This document shows, one piece after another, positions 16,672 through 25,212 of a stretch of DNA of 64,000 bases. The stretch is from Bacteroidota bacterium (GTDB taxonomy: Bacteria > Bacteroidota > Bacteroidia > Chitinophagales > Chitinophagaceae): contig JAFDYG010000505.1 in assembly GCA_018267545.1 (NCBI GenBank), forward strand, positions 1 to 64,000, in the 5' to 3' direction. Position numbers and translations under genes: made by a program. Each line of letters opens with the position of its first letter. Within the stretch, counting starts at the first letter, position 1. The notes under the pieces are model-generated. The model was not told the DNA's origin. It did not search any database and saw only the letters and a program-made list of their open reading frames with translations.

Positions 16672-17769
16672 ATGGAATTTAAAGATCAAATCAAATTACT
16701 TGCTGACCGTGTAGCTAAGATGCAGGACAAAATACAAACTGAAGAGGCAACCAAGAATGCCCTGATTATGCCTTTTATTCAAACAATGGGATATGACGTA
16801 TTTAATCCATTGGAAGTGGTACCTGAGTTTATCGCAGACATTGGAATAAAAAAGGGAGAAAAGGTCGATTACGCGATTATCAAAGACGACGTTCCTATCA
16901 TACTTATTGAATGTAAACATTGGTCGGCCAACCTCGACCCGCACGATAGTCAGTTATTTAGATATTTTCATACAACGACTGCCAAGTTTGGAATTCTAAC
17001 TAACGGAATAATGTATCGTTTCTACACCGACCTGGTAGAGTCGAATAAGATGGATGAGAAGCCTTTCTTTGAATTTCGGATAGACGACATAAAAGAAGCT
17101 CAAATTGAAAAGCTAAAAGAGTTTACAAAAGCCCATTTCAACATAGACAACATAAATAATACCGCAAGCGAATTAAAATATATGTCGGAATTAAGATCCC
17201 TTATCGTAAAAGAAATAAGCGATCCCTCAGAAGACTTTGCAAAGTATTTTGCAAGAAATGTATACCACTCAATGGTTACAGCAAAAATACTGGAAATGTT
17301 TAAGGGCCTGGTAAAAAGAACTTTCAGTCAATATATCAATGACACGATTAATGAAAGACTAAAGACTGCGCTAGCCACTGAACAGCAAAAAGCCGAGCAA
17401 ATCGACAAACAGGAGCTTACTGCGGGTGCTCCAGAAGAAACAACCGTCGTAACAACTGCGGAAGAAATGGAAGCGTTTTATATTGTGAGAGCGATTCTGG
17501 CAGCCAAAATAAATGTCACCCGAGTAGTCATTAGAGACAATCAATCTTACTGCGGTGTTTTGCTGGATGATAATAATAGAAGGCCAATTTGTCGATTGCA
17601 TTTCAATCAAAAGAAAAAACAAATCTCCTTCTTTGATACAGGCAAAGAAGAAAAATTGATACTTGATAGTAATAATAAAATATATGACTATGCTTCAAGA
17701 TTGATAAAAGTCATTGACATATATGATAAATCCAATGTTAATGTAGTTGCCGAAGTCTCTGATAAATAG
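16672..17769 (+). CDS. HsdR N-terminal-like PD-(D/E)xK nuclease domain protein
   Basis: A 365-residue protein whose first 150 residues match the type I restriction enzyme R-subunit N-terminal fold. Putative catalytic residues are Glu25, Asp66 (KVDYAII), Glu80 and Lys82 (LIECKHW). No helicase motor follows, so it is a stand-alone nuclease-like protein, not a restriction complex. Residues about 235-260 are a Glu- and Thr-rich linker, and a C-terminal beta-rich domain of about 100 residues follows. It is divergent from the AbiEii/HigA pair and shares its A+T-rich composition, so a joint defence island is likely. Its target is unknown. Confidence 0.8.
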   Translation: MEFKDQIKLLADRVAKMQDKIQTEEATKNALIMPFIQTMGYDVFNPLEVVPEFIADIGIKKGEKVDYAIIKDDVPIILIECKHWSANLDPHDSQLFRYFHTTTAKFGILTNGIMYRFYTDLVESNKMDEKPFFEFRIDDIKEAQIEKLKEFTKAHFNIDNINNTASELKYMSELRSLIVKEISDPSEDFAKYFARNVYHSMVTAKILEMFKGLVKRTFSQYINDTINERLKTALATEQQKAEQIDKQELTAGAPEETTVVTTAEEMEAFYIVRAILAAKINVTRVVIRDNQSYCGVLLDDNNRRPICRLHFNQKKKQISFFDTGKEEKLILDSNNKIYDYASRLIKVIDIYDKSNVNVVAEVSDK

Positions 17770-17844
17770 CACCCTCTCGATTCGCTCCGAAAAATTTAAC
17801 AATCGCAAAAAATAATCGGATATTTAGGGATAAACTCCCCTGCC

Positions 17845-19566
17845 ATGAGAATCCTCCTCCTCGCCTTAAGCCTTCTCCTCCTGGAAGGCTTCACCAGCTA
17901 TCGCCCCTTCACCTCAGCCAGACAACAAGTCTTGCTCAAAAAACGACTGACCAGCATCCGCTGCACCGCCAACCCCGCCGACTTCGACCCCAGCGCAAAT
18001 CCCATCCCCCTCCTCCAGGGCTGGGGCTCCTACCGCATGCCCGTCACCGGCGCCAAAGACAGCGCCCTCCTCTACTTCCAACAAGGGATCAATATGTACT
18101 ACGGCTTCCACATCATCGAAGCCCTCGCCTCCTTCGATAAAAGCATCCACTTCGATAGCACCTTCGCCATGGGCTATTGGGGTAAAGCCCTCTCCTATGG
18201 CCCCAACATAAACGACAACGGCTACACCGCCTCCCCCCTCGCCCTCGCAGCCGCCCAAAAAGCAAAAACCTTAAGCAACTCATCCACCCTCTCCGAAAAA
18301 GCTTTGATAGACGCCCAGCTCACCCGCTATTCCACCGACTCCACCATCAGCCGCGAGTCCCTCAACCAACAATACTCGGACGCCATGAAAAGCGTCTATC
18401 AAAAATTCCCAAAAAATCCCGACGTCGCCGCCCTCTACGCCGACGCCCTCATGCAGCAACATCCCTGGGACCTCTACGACCGCTTCGGCAAGGCCAAAAG
18501 CTGGACGCCACCCCTCGTCTCCACCCTCGAACAAATTCTAAAAACCAACCCCAAACACCCCGGCGCAGCACACTATTACATCCACGCCGTCGAAGCATCC
18601 AACCATCCCGAAAAAGCCCTCGACGCAGCCGACGAGCTCCCCTCCCTTATGCCCGGCGTCTCACACATCGTCCATATGCCCGCACACATCTACATCCGTA
18701 CCGGCAACTACGCCCGCGGCTGGACGGTCAACATCGACGCCGTGAAAGGCTACTATGACTACCTGGGGAAATTTCCCGCCGTCGCCGACAACAGCCCTCT
18801 CTACCTCGTACACAACCTCCACATGGAAGCCGCCTGCGCCAGCATGGACGGCCGCTACGCCAACGCCATAAAAGCCTCCATCGATACCCGCAACAGCTTC
18901 GACAGCAGCTGGCTCAGCTTCCCCGACTTCATGGGCACTTATATACAATACATCTACATGACACCCCTCCTCACCCAAGTACGCTTCGGCAAATGGGACG
19001 ACATCATCGCTGACAAACCCATCTCCCCGAACTATATCTACGCAGACATCATCACTCACTACGCCCGCGGAATCGCCTTCGCCCGTAAAGGCCAGCTTAC
19101 CGAAGCCGAACAAGAGCTTACCGCCCTGCAACACGACACCACTAGCCCCCAGTTGCTAGCGCCCGCCCCCAACTACTCCAATCCCGGCATCAACGGCGCC
19201 CACGTAGCCGAAAGAATCCTCGCCGGCGTCATCGCCGAAAGCCACAACAACCTGCCTGCCGCCATAACCGCCCTCCAAAAAGCCGTAGAATACGAAGACG
19301 CCATGATCTACGACGAACCCAAAGACTGGCAGCAGCCCGCCCGCCAATTCCTCGGCAACATCCTCCTGAAGGCAAACAAATACAAAGAAGCCGAAACCGC
19401 CTTCCGCGAAGACCTCCGCCTCAACCCCAAAAACGGATGGTCCTACACCGGCCTCGCCACCGCCCTGTCCAAACAAGGCCGCACCGCCGAAGCCAATACC
19501 GTCCAGGCCCAAGCCACCAAAGCCTTTTCCCGCAGCGACATGAAAATCACAACCGCCGTATTTTAA
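17845..19566 (+). CDS. exported TPR repeat protein
   Basis: A 573-residue protein with an N-terminal signal peptide (MRILLLALSLLLLEGFTSY). It has tetratricopeptide-like helical repeats along its length, for example YFQQGINMYYGFHIIEALASFDKSI near 80, LSEKALIDAQLTRY near 150, and C-terminal units LGNILLKANKYKEAETAFREDLRLNP and GWSYTGLATALSKQGRTAEA. A conserved middle part carries PKHPGAAHYYIHAVEAS and HMPAHIYIRTGNY, a pattern common in exported TPR proteins of Bacteroidota. It probably acts as a periplasmic scaffold; no enzyme activity is evident. Composition matches the host. Confidence 0.85.
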   Translation: MRILLLALSLLLLEGFTSYRPFTSARQQVLLKKRLTSIRCTANPADFDPSANPIPLLQGWGSYRMPVTGAKDSALLYFQQGINMYYGFHIIEALASFDKSIHFDSTFAMGYWGKALSYGPNINDNGYTASPLALAAAQKAKTLSNSSTLSEKALIDAQLTRYSTDSTISRESLNQQYSDAMKSVYQKFPKNPDVAALYADALMQQHPWDLYDRFGKAKSWTPPLVSTLEQILKTNPKHPGAAHYYIHAVEASNHPEKALDAADELPSLMPGVSHIVHMPAHIYIRTGNYARGWTVNIDAVKGYYDYLGKFPAVADNSPLYLVHNLHMEAACASMDGRYANAIKASIDTRNSFDSSWLSFPDFMGTYIQYIYMTPLLTQVRFGKWDDIIADKPISPNYIYADIITHYARGIAFARKGQLTEAEQELTALQHDTTSPQLLAPAPNYSNPGINGAHVAERILAGVIAESHNNLPAAITALQKAVEYEDAMIYDEPKDWQQPARQFLGNILLKANKYKEAETAFREDLRLNPKNGWSYTGLATALSKQGRTAEANTVQAQATKAFSRSDMKITTAVF

Positions 19567-19577
19567 AATCACCTACT

Positions 19578-20435
19578 ATGAAATATGATATCAAAAGCAA
19601 ATTGTCCGACCAATTCCTGGAAACGAAAATCGAGCTCCTTGAATATTTAATCAATCAGGCAAAACAAGGGAAATCAAATAAATCCTTTACTCAGGATATC
19701 GATAATTATTTGTCGGAAAAAGAACACTTCCCTTATATGACCAGCTATTGCATGGTTGGCCCAAAATATGGATTAGGATGCCTCCTGGGACATTTCCTAT
19801 ACCATTATATAAACGAACCCGACTTCACTAAACAGGTTTTCCTGCTGACAGACTTGCTCGAATATATTCAAGCCTTCAGACCTTCAAAAAATGCACTCCT
19901 AAAACAAACGACTACAGTCAAATTGATAGGCCTAATCGAAGACTTCGGAATTTTCAGCGCCTTTTTTCGAAACAGCGATCATCGGCCACTGCGCATCCAT
20001 TATATTCCTTATGATCGGGCCGATTCTAACGGACATTATTACCCCAATCTAAACATCATTGCCCTGTATAAATACAAAGAGAATAGTTATCCCGAATATG
20101 TTTTTATCCATGAAATAGCACACCTGATCACTCATAACCTTACCGGCTCGCCACACAAAGTCCCCGATTCTTTCAACGAGTTCAACAAGACATTCCACCC
20201 TACATGGAAACCCCGCTCTACTGACGATATCATCGAAATATTCGTAGACCTATTCTCTATAGCGATCATGGCAGAAACAGAATTTGCCTCGCGAAATCCA
20301 TTGATAGACCGGTTTTCCGATCACGGACTAAAAATGATAAAAGACTATTTCATTACACTGACACGCAAGCTCAAGTATGCAAAACAGTCGCCTATTCTCT
20401 CTAGACTGGCACAAAAACCCCCAGGAACCTCGTAG
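19578..20435 (+). CDS. putative HExxH zinc metallopeptidase, unknown family
   Basis: A 285-residue protein without a signal peptide. The motif HEIAHLITH near residue 190 is a zinc-binding HExxH signature as in ImmA/IrrE-like and minigluzincin peptidases, and a downstream DDIIEIFVDLFSIAIMA helix may supply the third ligand. The N-terminal half is helical and unrecognised. It starts 11 bp after the TPR gene but is clearly more A+T-rich and lacks the C bias, so it may have been inserted. A peptidase role is inferred from the motif alone. Confidence 0.65.
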   Translation: MKYDIKSKLSDQFLETKIELLEYLINQAKQGKSNKSFTQDIDNYLSEKEHFPYMTSYCMVGPKYGLGCLLGHFLYHYINEPDFTKQVFLLTDLLEYIQAFRPSKNALLKQTTTVKLIGLIEDFGIFSAFFRNSDHRPLRIHYIPYDRADSNGHYYPNLNIIALYKYKENSYPEYVFIHEIAHLITHNLTGSPHKVPDSFNEFNKTFHPTWKPRSTDDIIEIFVDLFSIAIMAETEFASRNPLIDRFSDHGLKMIKDYFITLTRKLKYAKQSPILSRLAQKPPGTS

Positions 20436-20479
20436 CTAAATTTTTTTCCAAAAACTTGCGAAAGTCAAAAGTTCTTTTT

Positions 20480-20564
20480 ACTTTGCGATTCAAAGTACTT
20501 TTATATCACATATAGGCAATGCCTATATTTTTTGCAATATACACTTTGAAACACAAAGCACTTT
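20480..20564. promoter_or_regulatory. two ACTTTG-N5-CAAAG repeats around a palindrome
   Basis: ACTTTG-N5-CAAAG occurs at 20480-20495 and again at 20543-20558, each followed by a base and ACTT. Between them is a perfect 8-bp inverted repeat ATATAGGC (20510-20517) and GCCTATAT (20521-20528). The cluster lies just upstream of the radical SAM gene and looks like regulator binding sites. Confidence 0.55.
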
Positions 20565-20580
20565 CTAAAATAGCAACATC

Positions 20581-21990
20581 ATGACCATCGACATCATCAT
20601 CGCCTACATCAAACGATACGAATTCGGCCACGAAAAAGACTTCGTCCCCCCCATCACCGGCATCCACCTCGCCGCCATCACTCCCAAAGAACACACCGTC
20701 CGCGTCTTCCACCAACAAGTCGATCGCATCGATCTCGACACCCAAGCCGACCTGATCGCCCTATCCTTCTTCAGCGGCTTCGCCCCCTCCGCCTTCGACC
20801 TCGCCAAAGAATTCCGAAAACGCGGCAAAACCGTCGTGGCTGGCGGCCCCCACGTCACATTCAATATCGACGAATCCCTCGACCACTTCGACGCCGTCGT
20901 TGCCGGTGAAGCCGAAACAGCCTGGCTGGAATTATTACAAGACCTCGAAAAAAACCAGCTAAAGAGAATTTACCGCGGCCGCCCATGCGATATGAAAGAC
21001 CTCCCTACTCCTCGCTACGATCTCCTATCCAACAAGTTCTTCGTCCGCAAAGTAATCCAGGCAACACGCGGCTGCCCCTTCACCTGCTCCTTCTGCACCG
21101 TCCCCACCCTCAACCCCGGCTTCCGCCTGCGACCCGTCGAAGACGTCATCAGGGACGCCTCCTACGATGATTTCCCCCACTGGTGGCAACGCAAAGTCGT
21201 CTGGTTCTGGGACGACAACCTCACCATTAATCGAAAATATATCCACGAGCTCCTGGCCGAACTGAAACCCCTGAAAAAATGGTGGCTCACCCAGGCCAGC
21301 CTGGACATCGCCAAAGACGACAAGCTCCTCGACATGATGCGCGACTCCGGCTGCATCGGCGTCTTCCTCGGCATCGAATCCTTCGACAAAGAAAGCCTCG
21401 CCGACGCACACAAACGACAAAACAAAATATCCCACTACAAGACCGCCGTTGCCGCCATCCACAAACGTGGCATCGCCGTCATGGCCGGCTTCATCGCCGG
21501 CTTCGACCACGACACCCCCGAAAGCATCGAGACAATGGCCGACCAGATCATGGAGATCGGCATCGACGTCCCCTTCCTCAGCATCATGACTCCCTTCCGC
21601 GGCACTCCCATCTACCACGAGCTGGTAAAGGAAGACCGCATGCTGGAAAGAGGCTGGCAGTTCTACAACGGCTATAACGTCGCCTTCAAACCCAAAAGAA
21701 TGAGCCCCTCCGAACTCCTTCACTCTCATCGAAATCTATGGAAGAAATCATTTTCCGTACTCTATTCCCTAAAACGCATCCTCCGCGGACTATTCACACT
21801 TCGCCCTGGCGCCTTATGCCTCTCCTTCTTCATGAACAGCTTCTATATGTATAAACGTATCAGGAAGAATTATCCCGTCGACATGAACAAATACCACATC
21901 CCCAATTCATCCCCCGTTTCTGCGCCTTCATACACCACAGCCTTTCCCTCCCCGGTTTCCGAACCTTTCTTTGCAAGAAAAATAAGTTAA
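20581..21990 (+). CDS. B12-binding domain radical SAM protein
   Basis: A 469-residue enzyme. The N-terminal 145 residues form a cobalamin-binding Rossmann-like domain ([36 protein letters not shown]). The radical SAM domain has its 4Fe-4S cysteines at Cys165, Cys169 and Cys172 ([10 protein letters not shown]), with WDDNLTIN and [10 protein letters not shown] downstream. Such enzymes carry out radical methylations or rearrangements using methylcobalamin or cobalamin. The C-terminus has hydrophobic helices ([25 protein letters not shown]) suggesting membrane contact, so a lipid-like substrate is possible. It is 5 bp upstream of a porin gene. The substrate cannot be inferred. Confidence 0.92.
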   Translation: MTIDIIIAYIKRYEFGHEKDFVPPITGIHLAAITPKEHTVRVFHQQVDRIDLDTQADLIALSFFSGFAPSAFDLAKEFRKRGKTVVAGGPHVTFNIDESLDHFDAVVAGEAETAWLELLQDLEKNQLKRIYRGRPCDMKDLPTPRYDLLSNKFFVRKVIQATRGCPFTCSFCTVPTLNPGFRLRPVEDVIRDASYDDFPHWWQRKVVWFWDDNLTINRKYIHELLAELKPLKKWWLTQASLDIAKDDKLLDMMRDSGCIGVFLGIESFDKESLADAHKRQNKISHYKTAVAAIHKRGIAVMAGFIAGFDHDTPESIETMADQIMEIGIDVPFLSIMTPFRGTPIYHELVKEDRMLERGWQFYNGYNVAFKPKRMSPSELLHSHRNLWKKSFSVLYSLKRILRGLFTLRPGALCLSFFMNSFYMYKRIRKNYPVDMNKYHIPNSSPVSAPSYTTAFPSPVSEPFFARKIS

Positions 21991-21995
21991 CCGTT

Positions 21996-22601
21996 ATGAA
22001 AAAGACATTACTACTCGCAATCGGAATCTTTACTGCTTACCTCTCCCAAGCCCAGGTAACCTTCGGAGCCAAAGCAGGCTTCAACCTCTCCAGCGTAAAA
22101 GGCAAGGACGTAGAAGGTACCAGCTCACTCCCCGGCTTCCACGTGGGCGTGCTGGCAGGCATCCCGCTGAATGACGTCTTAAACCTGCAGCCCGAGCTCT
22201 TCTACTCCGCCGAAGGCGCAAAGATGAAGACCGTCTTCCCAGGAGACGGCGACGAGCTGATCGAAGGCAAAGCCAGCGCTCACCTCAATTACCTGAACCT
22301 CCCCGTCCTCCTGCAATACCACCATACCAGCGGTTTTGCCGTACAGTCAGGCCCTCAGTTCGGCTACCTGCTGTCCGCCAAGGTCAAAGCAAACGGCGAG
22401 TCCAGTGACATAAAGGACCAATTCAAAAAGACGAACCTTTCCTGGGTTCTCGGCGTGAGCTACCTCATCCCCGACAACAACATCGGCTTTAACATACGTT
22501 ATAATTTCGGAATCACTAAACTAGGCAAGGCCGAAGACGGAGAAACGGCCAAAGCCTTTGGCAGAACTTTACAGGCAGGAGTGTTTTACATGTTCAAGTA
22601 G
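21996..22601 (+). CDS. outer membrane beta-barrel (porin family) protein
   Basis: A 201-residue outer membrane protein of the eight-stranded OmpA/OmpX-like PorT class found in Bacteroidota. A signal peptide covers residues 1-19 (LLLAIGIFTAYLSQAQ). It is followed by alternating beta strands (VTFGAKAGFNLSSV, LPGFHVGVLAGIPLNDVLNLQPELFYSAEG, LNYLNLPVLLQYHH, FAVQSGPQFGYLLSA) and a C-terminal aromatic strand TLQAGVFYMFK. It is likely cotranscribed with the radical SAM gene and followed by a terminator. Ligand unknown. Confidence 0.9.
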   Translation: MKKTLLLAIGIFTAYLSQAQVTFGAKAGFNLSSVKGKDVEGTSSLPGFHVGVLAGIPLNDVLNLQPELFYSAEGAKMKTVFPGDGDELIEGKASAHLNYLNLPVLLQYHHTSGFAVQSGPQFGYLLSAKVKANGESSDIKDQFKKTNLSWVLGVSYLIPDNNIGFNIRYNFGITKLGKAEDGETAKAFGRTLQAGVFYMFK

Positions 22602-22617
22602 TACCCTTCAGAGGTAA

Positions 22618-22642
22618 GGGGGAGGCAGCTCCCCCTTTTTTT
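22618..22642 (+). terminator. intrinsic terminator after porin gene
   Basis: Stem GGGGGAG (22618-22624) with CTCCCCC (22629-22635) has loop GCAG and is followed by seven T. The T run touches the stop codon of the reverse-strand LytTR remnant. Confidence 0.88.
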
Positions 22643-23216
22643 ATGCCTGCATCGCCTTCAAAAATTCGCTCTTCTTTCTTTTAGAAACATCCAGTACCGC
22701 CCCATTCTTCATCACCACCTGCCCTCCTTCTCCCTTAATATACCTCTCCACCGCATTGCAATTGATGATATAGGAATGATGTATCCTGACAAACAACGTC
22801 CCCGGAAGCATATCCTCAAAATCCTTTAATGTTCTGGAAACAGTCAGCTTCCCCCCACTTTTGCTCCTTATCCATTTTCAGATTCTCCAGCAACAGGTCC
22901 AGCCGCTGGTTCTCCTTATCCTTCGACTGCCTCTCAACCGCCTTACCAACTGCCCCCTTCAAATCTTCTATTTCTACAGGCTTGACTAAATAATCCAAAG
23001 CGCTAAACTTAATCGCCTTTATCGCATAGTGATCATACGCCGTAACAAAGATCACCTCGAAGTCCCGCCGCTCAATCCGCTGCAGCATCGCAAACCCATT
23101 GAGCCATGGCATCTCGATATCCAGAAAAACGACCTGCGGCTTGTATTCCTCGATAACCTTCACCCCCTCTTCGCTGTCAACAGACCAACGAAAAAAAACG
23201 CGATTAACTTTCTCAT
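22641..23216 (-). pseudogene. degraded LytTR response regulator
   Basis: Remains of a LytTR regulator in two frames. From about 23190 to 22850 the reverse strand encodes the middle and end of a receiver domain (VVFLDIEMPWLNGF, VTAYDHYAIKAI, YLVKPVE). Its first 30 or so residues, including the acidic pocket, are missing. After KMDKEQK the frame shifts; the other frame resumes inside a LytTR domain (LTVSRTLKDFEDMLPGTLFVRIHHSYIIN) and ends at 22641. About 40-50 residues of the LytTR domain are absent, so there has been an internal deletion as well as a shift. At 23216 an ATG in another frame begins a signal-peptide-like MRKLIAFFFVGLLTA that soon stops. The gene cannot make a working regulator. 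Confidence 0.85.
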
Positions 23217-23260
23217 ATACTAAAAATAGCCTGACCCTTAGCTCCAACCCACCTATACTT

Positions 23261-23376
23261 AGCAAGTGGAAAATCTATTTGAGCAAGTGGGAGCGGCCTT
23301 TTACAACTACCCACTCACCCTCGCAAACTCCCTCATTCAATAACCGTCAGCGGCTAAATAAACACCCCCACTTGCT
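23261..23376. promoter_or_regulatory. AGCAAGTGG direct repeats, LytTR-type binding site candidate
   Basis: AGCAAGTGG occurs at 23261-23269 and 23282-23290, exactly 21 bp apart, with an inverted copy CCACTTGCT at 23368-23376. Two 9-bp direct repeats with a 12-bp spacer are the known arrangement for LytTR regulators. The sites lie between the LytTR remnant and the collagen-like lipoprotein gene. Confidence 0.5.
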
Positions 23377-23439
23377 AAATCGACATTTCCAGAAAAAAAT
23401 TTACCGCTACGTTCGTCCACATTTTAAACCGACAATTTT

Positions 23440-23985
23440 ATGCTAACGAAAAGACTTCTAATAGCAGGATTGCTCCTGCTAACTTTTACCGCATTCTTTA
23501 CCGCATGTAAAAAAGGGGATACCGGCCCAGCCGGCGCCCAGGGCCCCGCAGGTCCCCAAGGCCCCAAAGGCGATACCGGCGTCGCCAACGCCATCTGGTC
23601 CTCCTGGGCCTACGCCGGCACTATCAAAGACTCCGTCATCGACAACTCCAACGTGAGCATTGCCCCCCTGCTCGCGCCAGCCCTCACCAGCGCAAGAATA
23701 GCCAATTCCACCATCCTGGTATATTTCACCTATGGCTCAGGCTACCTGCTCCTCCCCTACACCTCCTACGCAGGCAACAAACCCAACACCATGGGCTTTG
23801 TAACCCTGCCAGGAAAATTTATAATTACACGCTTCACACACGACAACTCAAATGCAGTCAAGCTCAGCTCCATCCTCCAATACCGCTACGTGATCATACC
23901 CGGCGGCACCCCCGCCCCCACTTCCTACGACTATAACACAGTCACCCGCTACTACCACGCTCCCCCCGAACAACCAATCTACTAA
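23440..23985 (+). CDS. lipoprotein with short collagen-like Gly-X-Y segment
   Basis: A 181-residue lipoprotein. The signal peptide ends in a lipobox (FFTACKK, Cys at about residue 23). It is followed directly by a run of Gly-X-Y triplets (GDTGPAGAQGPAGPQGP and on, about seven triplets), then a beta-rich domain of about 130 residues. Short collagen-like stems followed by a folded head recur in Bacteroidota lipoproteins and may form trimers on the surface. No function is known. The promoter region holds the AGCAAGTGG repeats. Confidence 0.85.
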   Translation: MLTKRLLIAGLLLLTFTAFFTACKKGDTGPAGAQGPAGPQGPKGDTGVANAIWSSWAYAGTIKDSVIDNSNVSIAPLLAPALTSARIANSTILVYFTYGSGYLLLPYTSYAGNKPNTMGFVTLPGKFIITRFTHDNSNAVKLSSILQYRYVIIPGGTPAPTSYDYNTVTRYYHAPPEQPIY

Positions 23986-24034
23986 CCCACACAACATAAC
24001 CCTCACACAAACCCTCAAAAAAACCGCACAAAAA

Positions 24035-24058
24035 AAGCCGCTGGGGAACCAGCGGCTT
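24035..24058 (-). terminator. terminator-like hairpin on the reverse strand with no gene upstream
   Basis: A 10-bp stem, AAGCCGCTGG (24035-24044) with CCAGCGGCTT (24049-24058), has loop GGAA. On the reverse strand it is followed by a run of seven T; on the forward strand no T run follows. No reverse-strand gene leads into it, so it may end an unseen short transcript or act as a weak forward terminator of the lipoprotein gene. Confidence 0.6.
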
Positions 24059-24217
24059 AACAACACCCAAGGATCAAGCGACCCAAGATTCATTTACGAA
24101 CCCCGAATATACCCCACCCCTCCCACCTCCAACAAACCATTGAGCCATTAACGGCAATGAGTGAGTCATTCCCAAATCCAACCCAATATCCAATTTTACC
24201 GAAGCATCAATTTATAA

Positions 24218-24225
24218 TACCTTTG
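24218..24225 (+). promoter_or_regulatory. TAnnTTTG promoter element of the DUF3800 gene
   Basis: TACCTTTG matches the -7 consensus exactly. TTTA 20 bases upstream (24194-24197) could serve as the -33 element. It implies a leader of roughly 60 bases. Confidence 0.5.
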
Positions 24226-24257
24226 AATCGCTCCCGCGATGATTCTTGCCTCCCACC

Positions 24258-24285
24258 AAGCTCTTAGATTTCTCTAAAAGAGCTT
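24258..24285 (+). promoter_or_regulatory. 5' leader hairpin before DUF3800 start
   Basis: Arms AAGCTCTT (24258-24265) and AAGAGCTT (24278-24285), extended inside by TTAGA and TCTAA, form a stable hairpin that ends 3 bases before the ATG. It could hide the ribosome site or be an operator. Confidence 0.5.
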
Positions 24286-24288
24286 ATT

Positions 24289-25062
24289 ATGGACAAGTAT
24301 ATTTTCATCGACGAATCCGGCAATCCCCAATTTTACGCTAAACGCAAACGCCCCCTATGGACAGAACCTAATTTTGTCCCCATCATATGCCTCGGCATGG
24401 TCACCACAGACGACAGAATACGCCTACGAAAAGAAATCGTAGACTTTCAAAATCAAATCCTTAACGACATACTGCTTAATTCCATCTACTCTGTAAGCAA
24501 ACCTGATTGGTTCCTACATGCCTGCAAGGACCATTCAGACATCAATCTAAAGACCGTAGAATTCCTTCGCAAGCTGGATGGTTTCCAATTCCATGCAGTG
24601 ATTGGACGAAAGATTCCCGAAATATTCATCCGCAAACACAACGGCAACGCCACTGAATTTTATTTTGACTTGATTCACAAATTATTAGCACTATACCCTC
24701 CTACAGAAGATACACACTATAATTTATTCCTCAGCCAAAGGAACAACAACACTGCCCAAAGATTTGCACAAGCTTTTGAAAAAGTATTAGCTACAAAAAG
24801 TAAAGACTATAACATATCTTATAACTGTACCGTTGTAAGGAGCCGTGATTTTCCAGAATTGAGTGTGGTAGACTACCTTCTATGGGCGCTGCAGCGCTAC
24901 ATCCTGCAAGGAGAAAAACGGTACTTCGCTGCTATGCAGCATCACTATAAACAAATCCTGGATATCTACGAAGATAATGGCCAGGGAAGGCTCTATACTA
25001 CTGAAAATCAATTTGAATTGGAAAAAGCTTCGCCCTTTGTAATAGAAGAGACAAAAAAATAA
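24289..25062 (+). CDS. DUF3800 family protein
   Basis: A 257-residue protein of the DUF3800 family, which has an RNase H-like fold and is common in accessory and defence regions. The hallmark FIDESGNP at residues 6-13 carries Asp8 of the putative active site. Further acidic positions lie in the C-terminal half (SVVDYLLWALQRY near 195). The sequence is A+T-rich and lacks the C bias of the region, so it was probably acquired. It is monocistronic, with its own promoter and a leader hairpin. Nuclease activity is suspected from the fold but not shown here. Confidence 0.82.
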   Translation: MDKYIFIDESGNPQFYAKRKRPLWTEPNFVPIICLGMVTTDDRIRLRKEIVDFQNQILNDILLNSIYSVSKPDWFLHACKDHSDINLKTVEFLRKLDGFQFHAVIGRKIPEIFIRKHNGNATEFYFDLIHKLLALYPPTEDTHYNLFLSQRNNNTAQRFAQAFEKVLATKSKDYNISYNCTVVRSRDFPELSVVDYLLWALQRYILQGEKRYFAAMQHHYKQILDIYEDNGQGRLYTTENQFELEKASPFVIEETKK

Positions 25063-25212
25063 CGCCTCTCCAAGGCACCGTGCCAATACTGGCAACCCCC
25101 ACAGGGCGCGAGTTTATGAAACCTTGGAAAAACGTCCACCACAAAGATACAATTTATTCCCGGACTCCAAAATCCCCTGTAACATTTCCCCGCCCCCACC
25201 GACAAATAAACT

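Noticed and set aside
15377-17769. Complete type I restriction system
   Set aside because: No methylase, specificity subunit or helicase motor; only an HsdR-N-like domain is present.
24060-24288. tRNA or riboswitch in the gap before the DUF3800 gene
   Set aside because: No cloverleaf, anticodon arm or known aptamer pattern; the only structures are the terminator-like hairpin and the leader stem.
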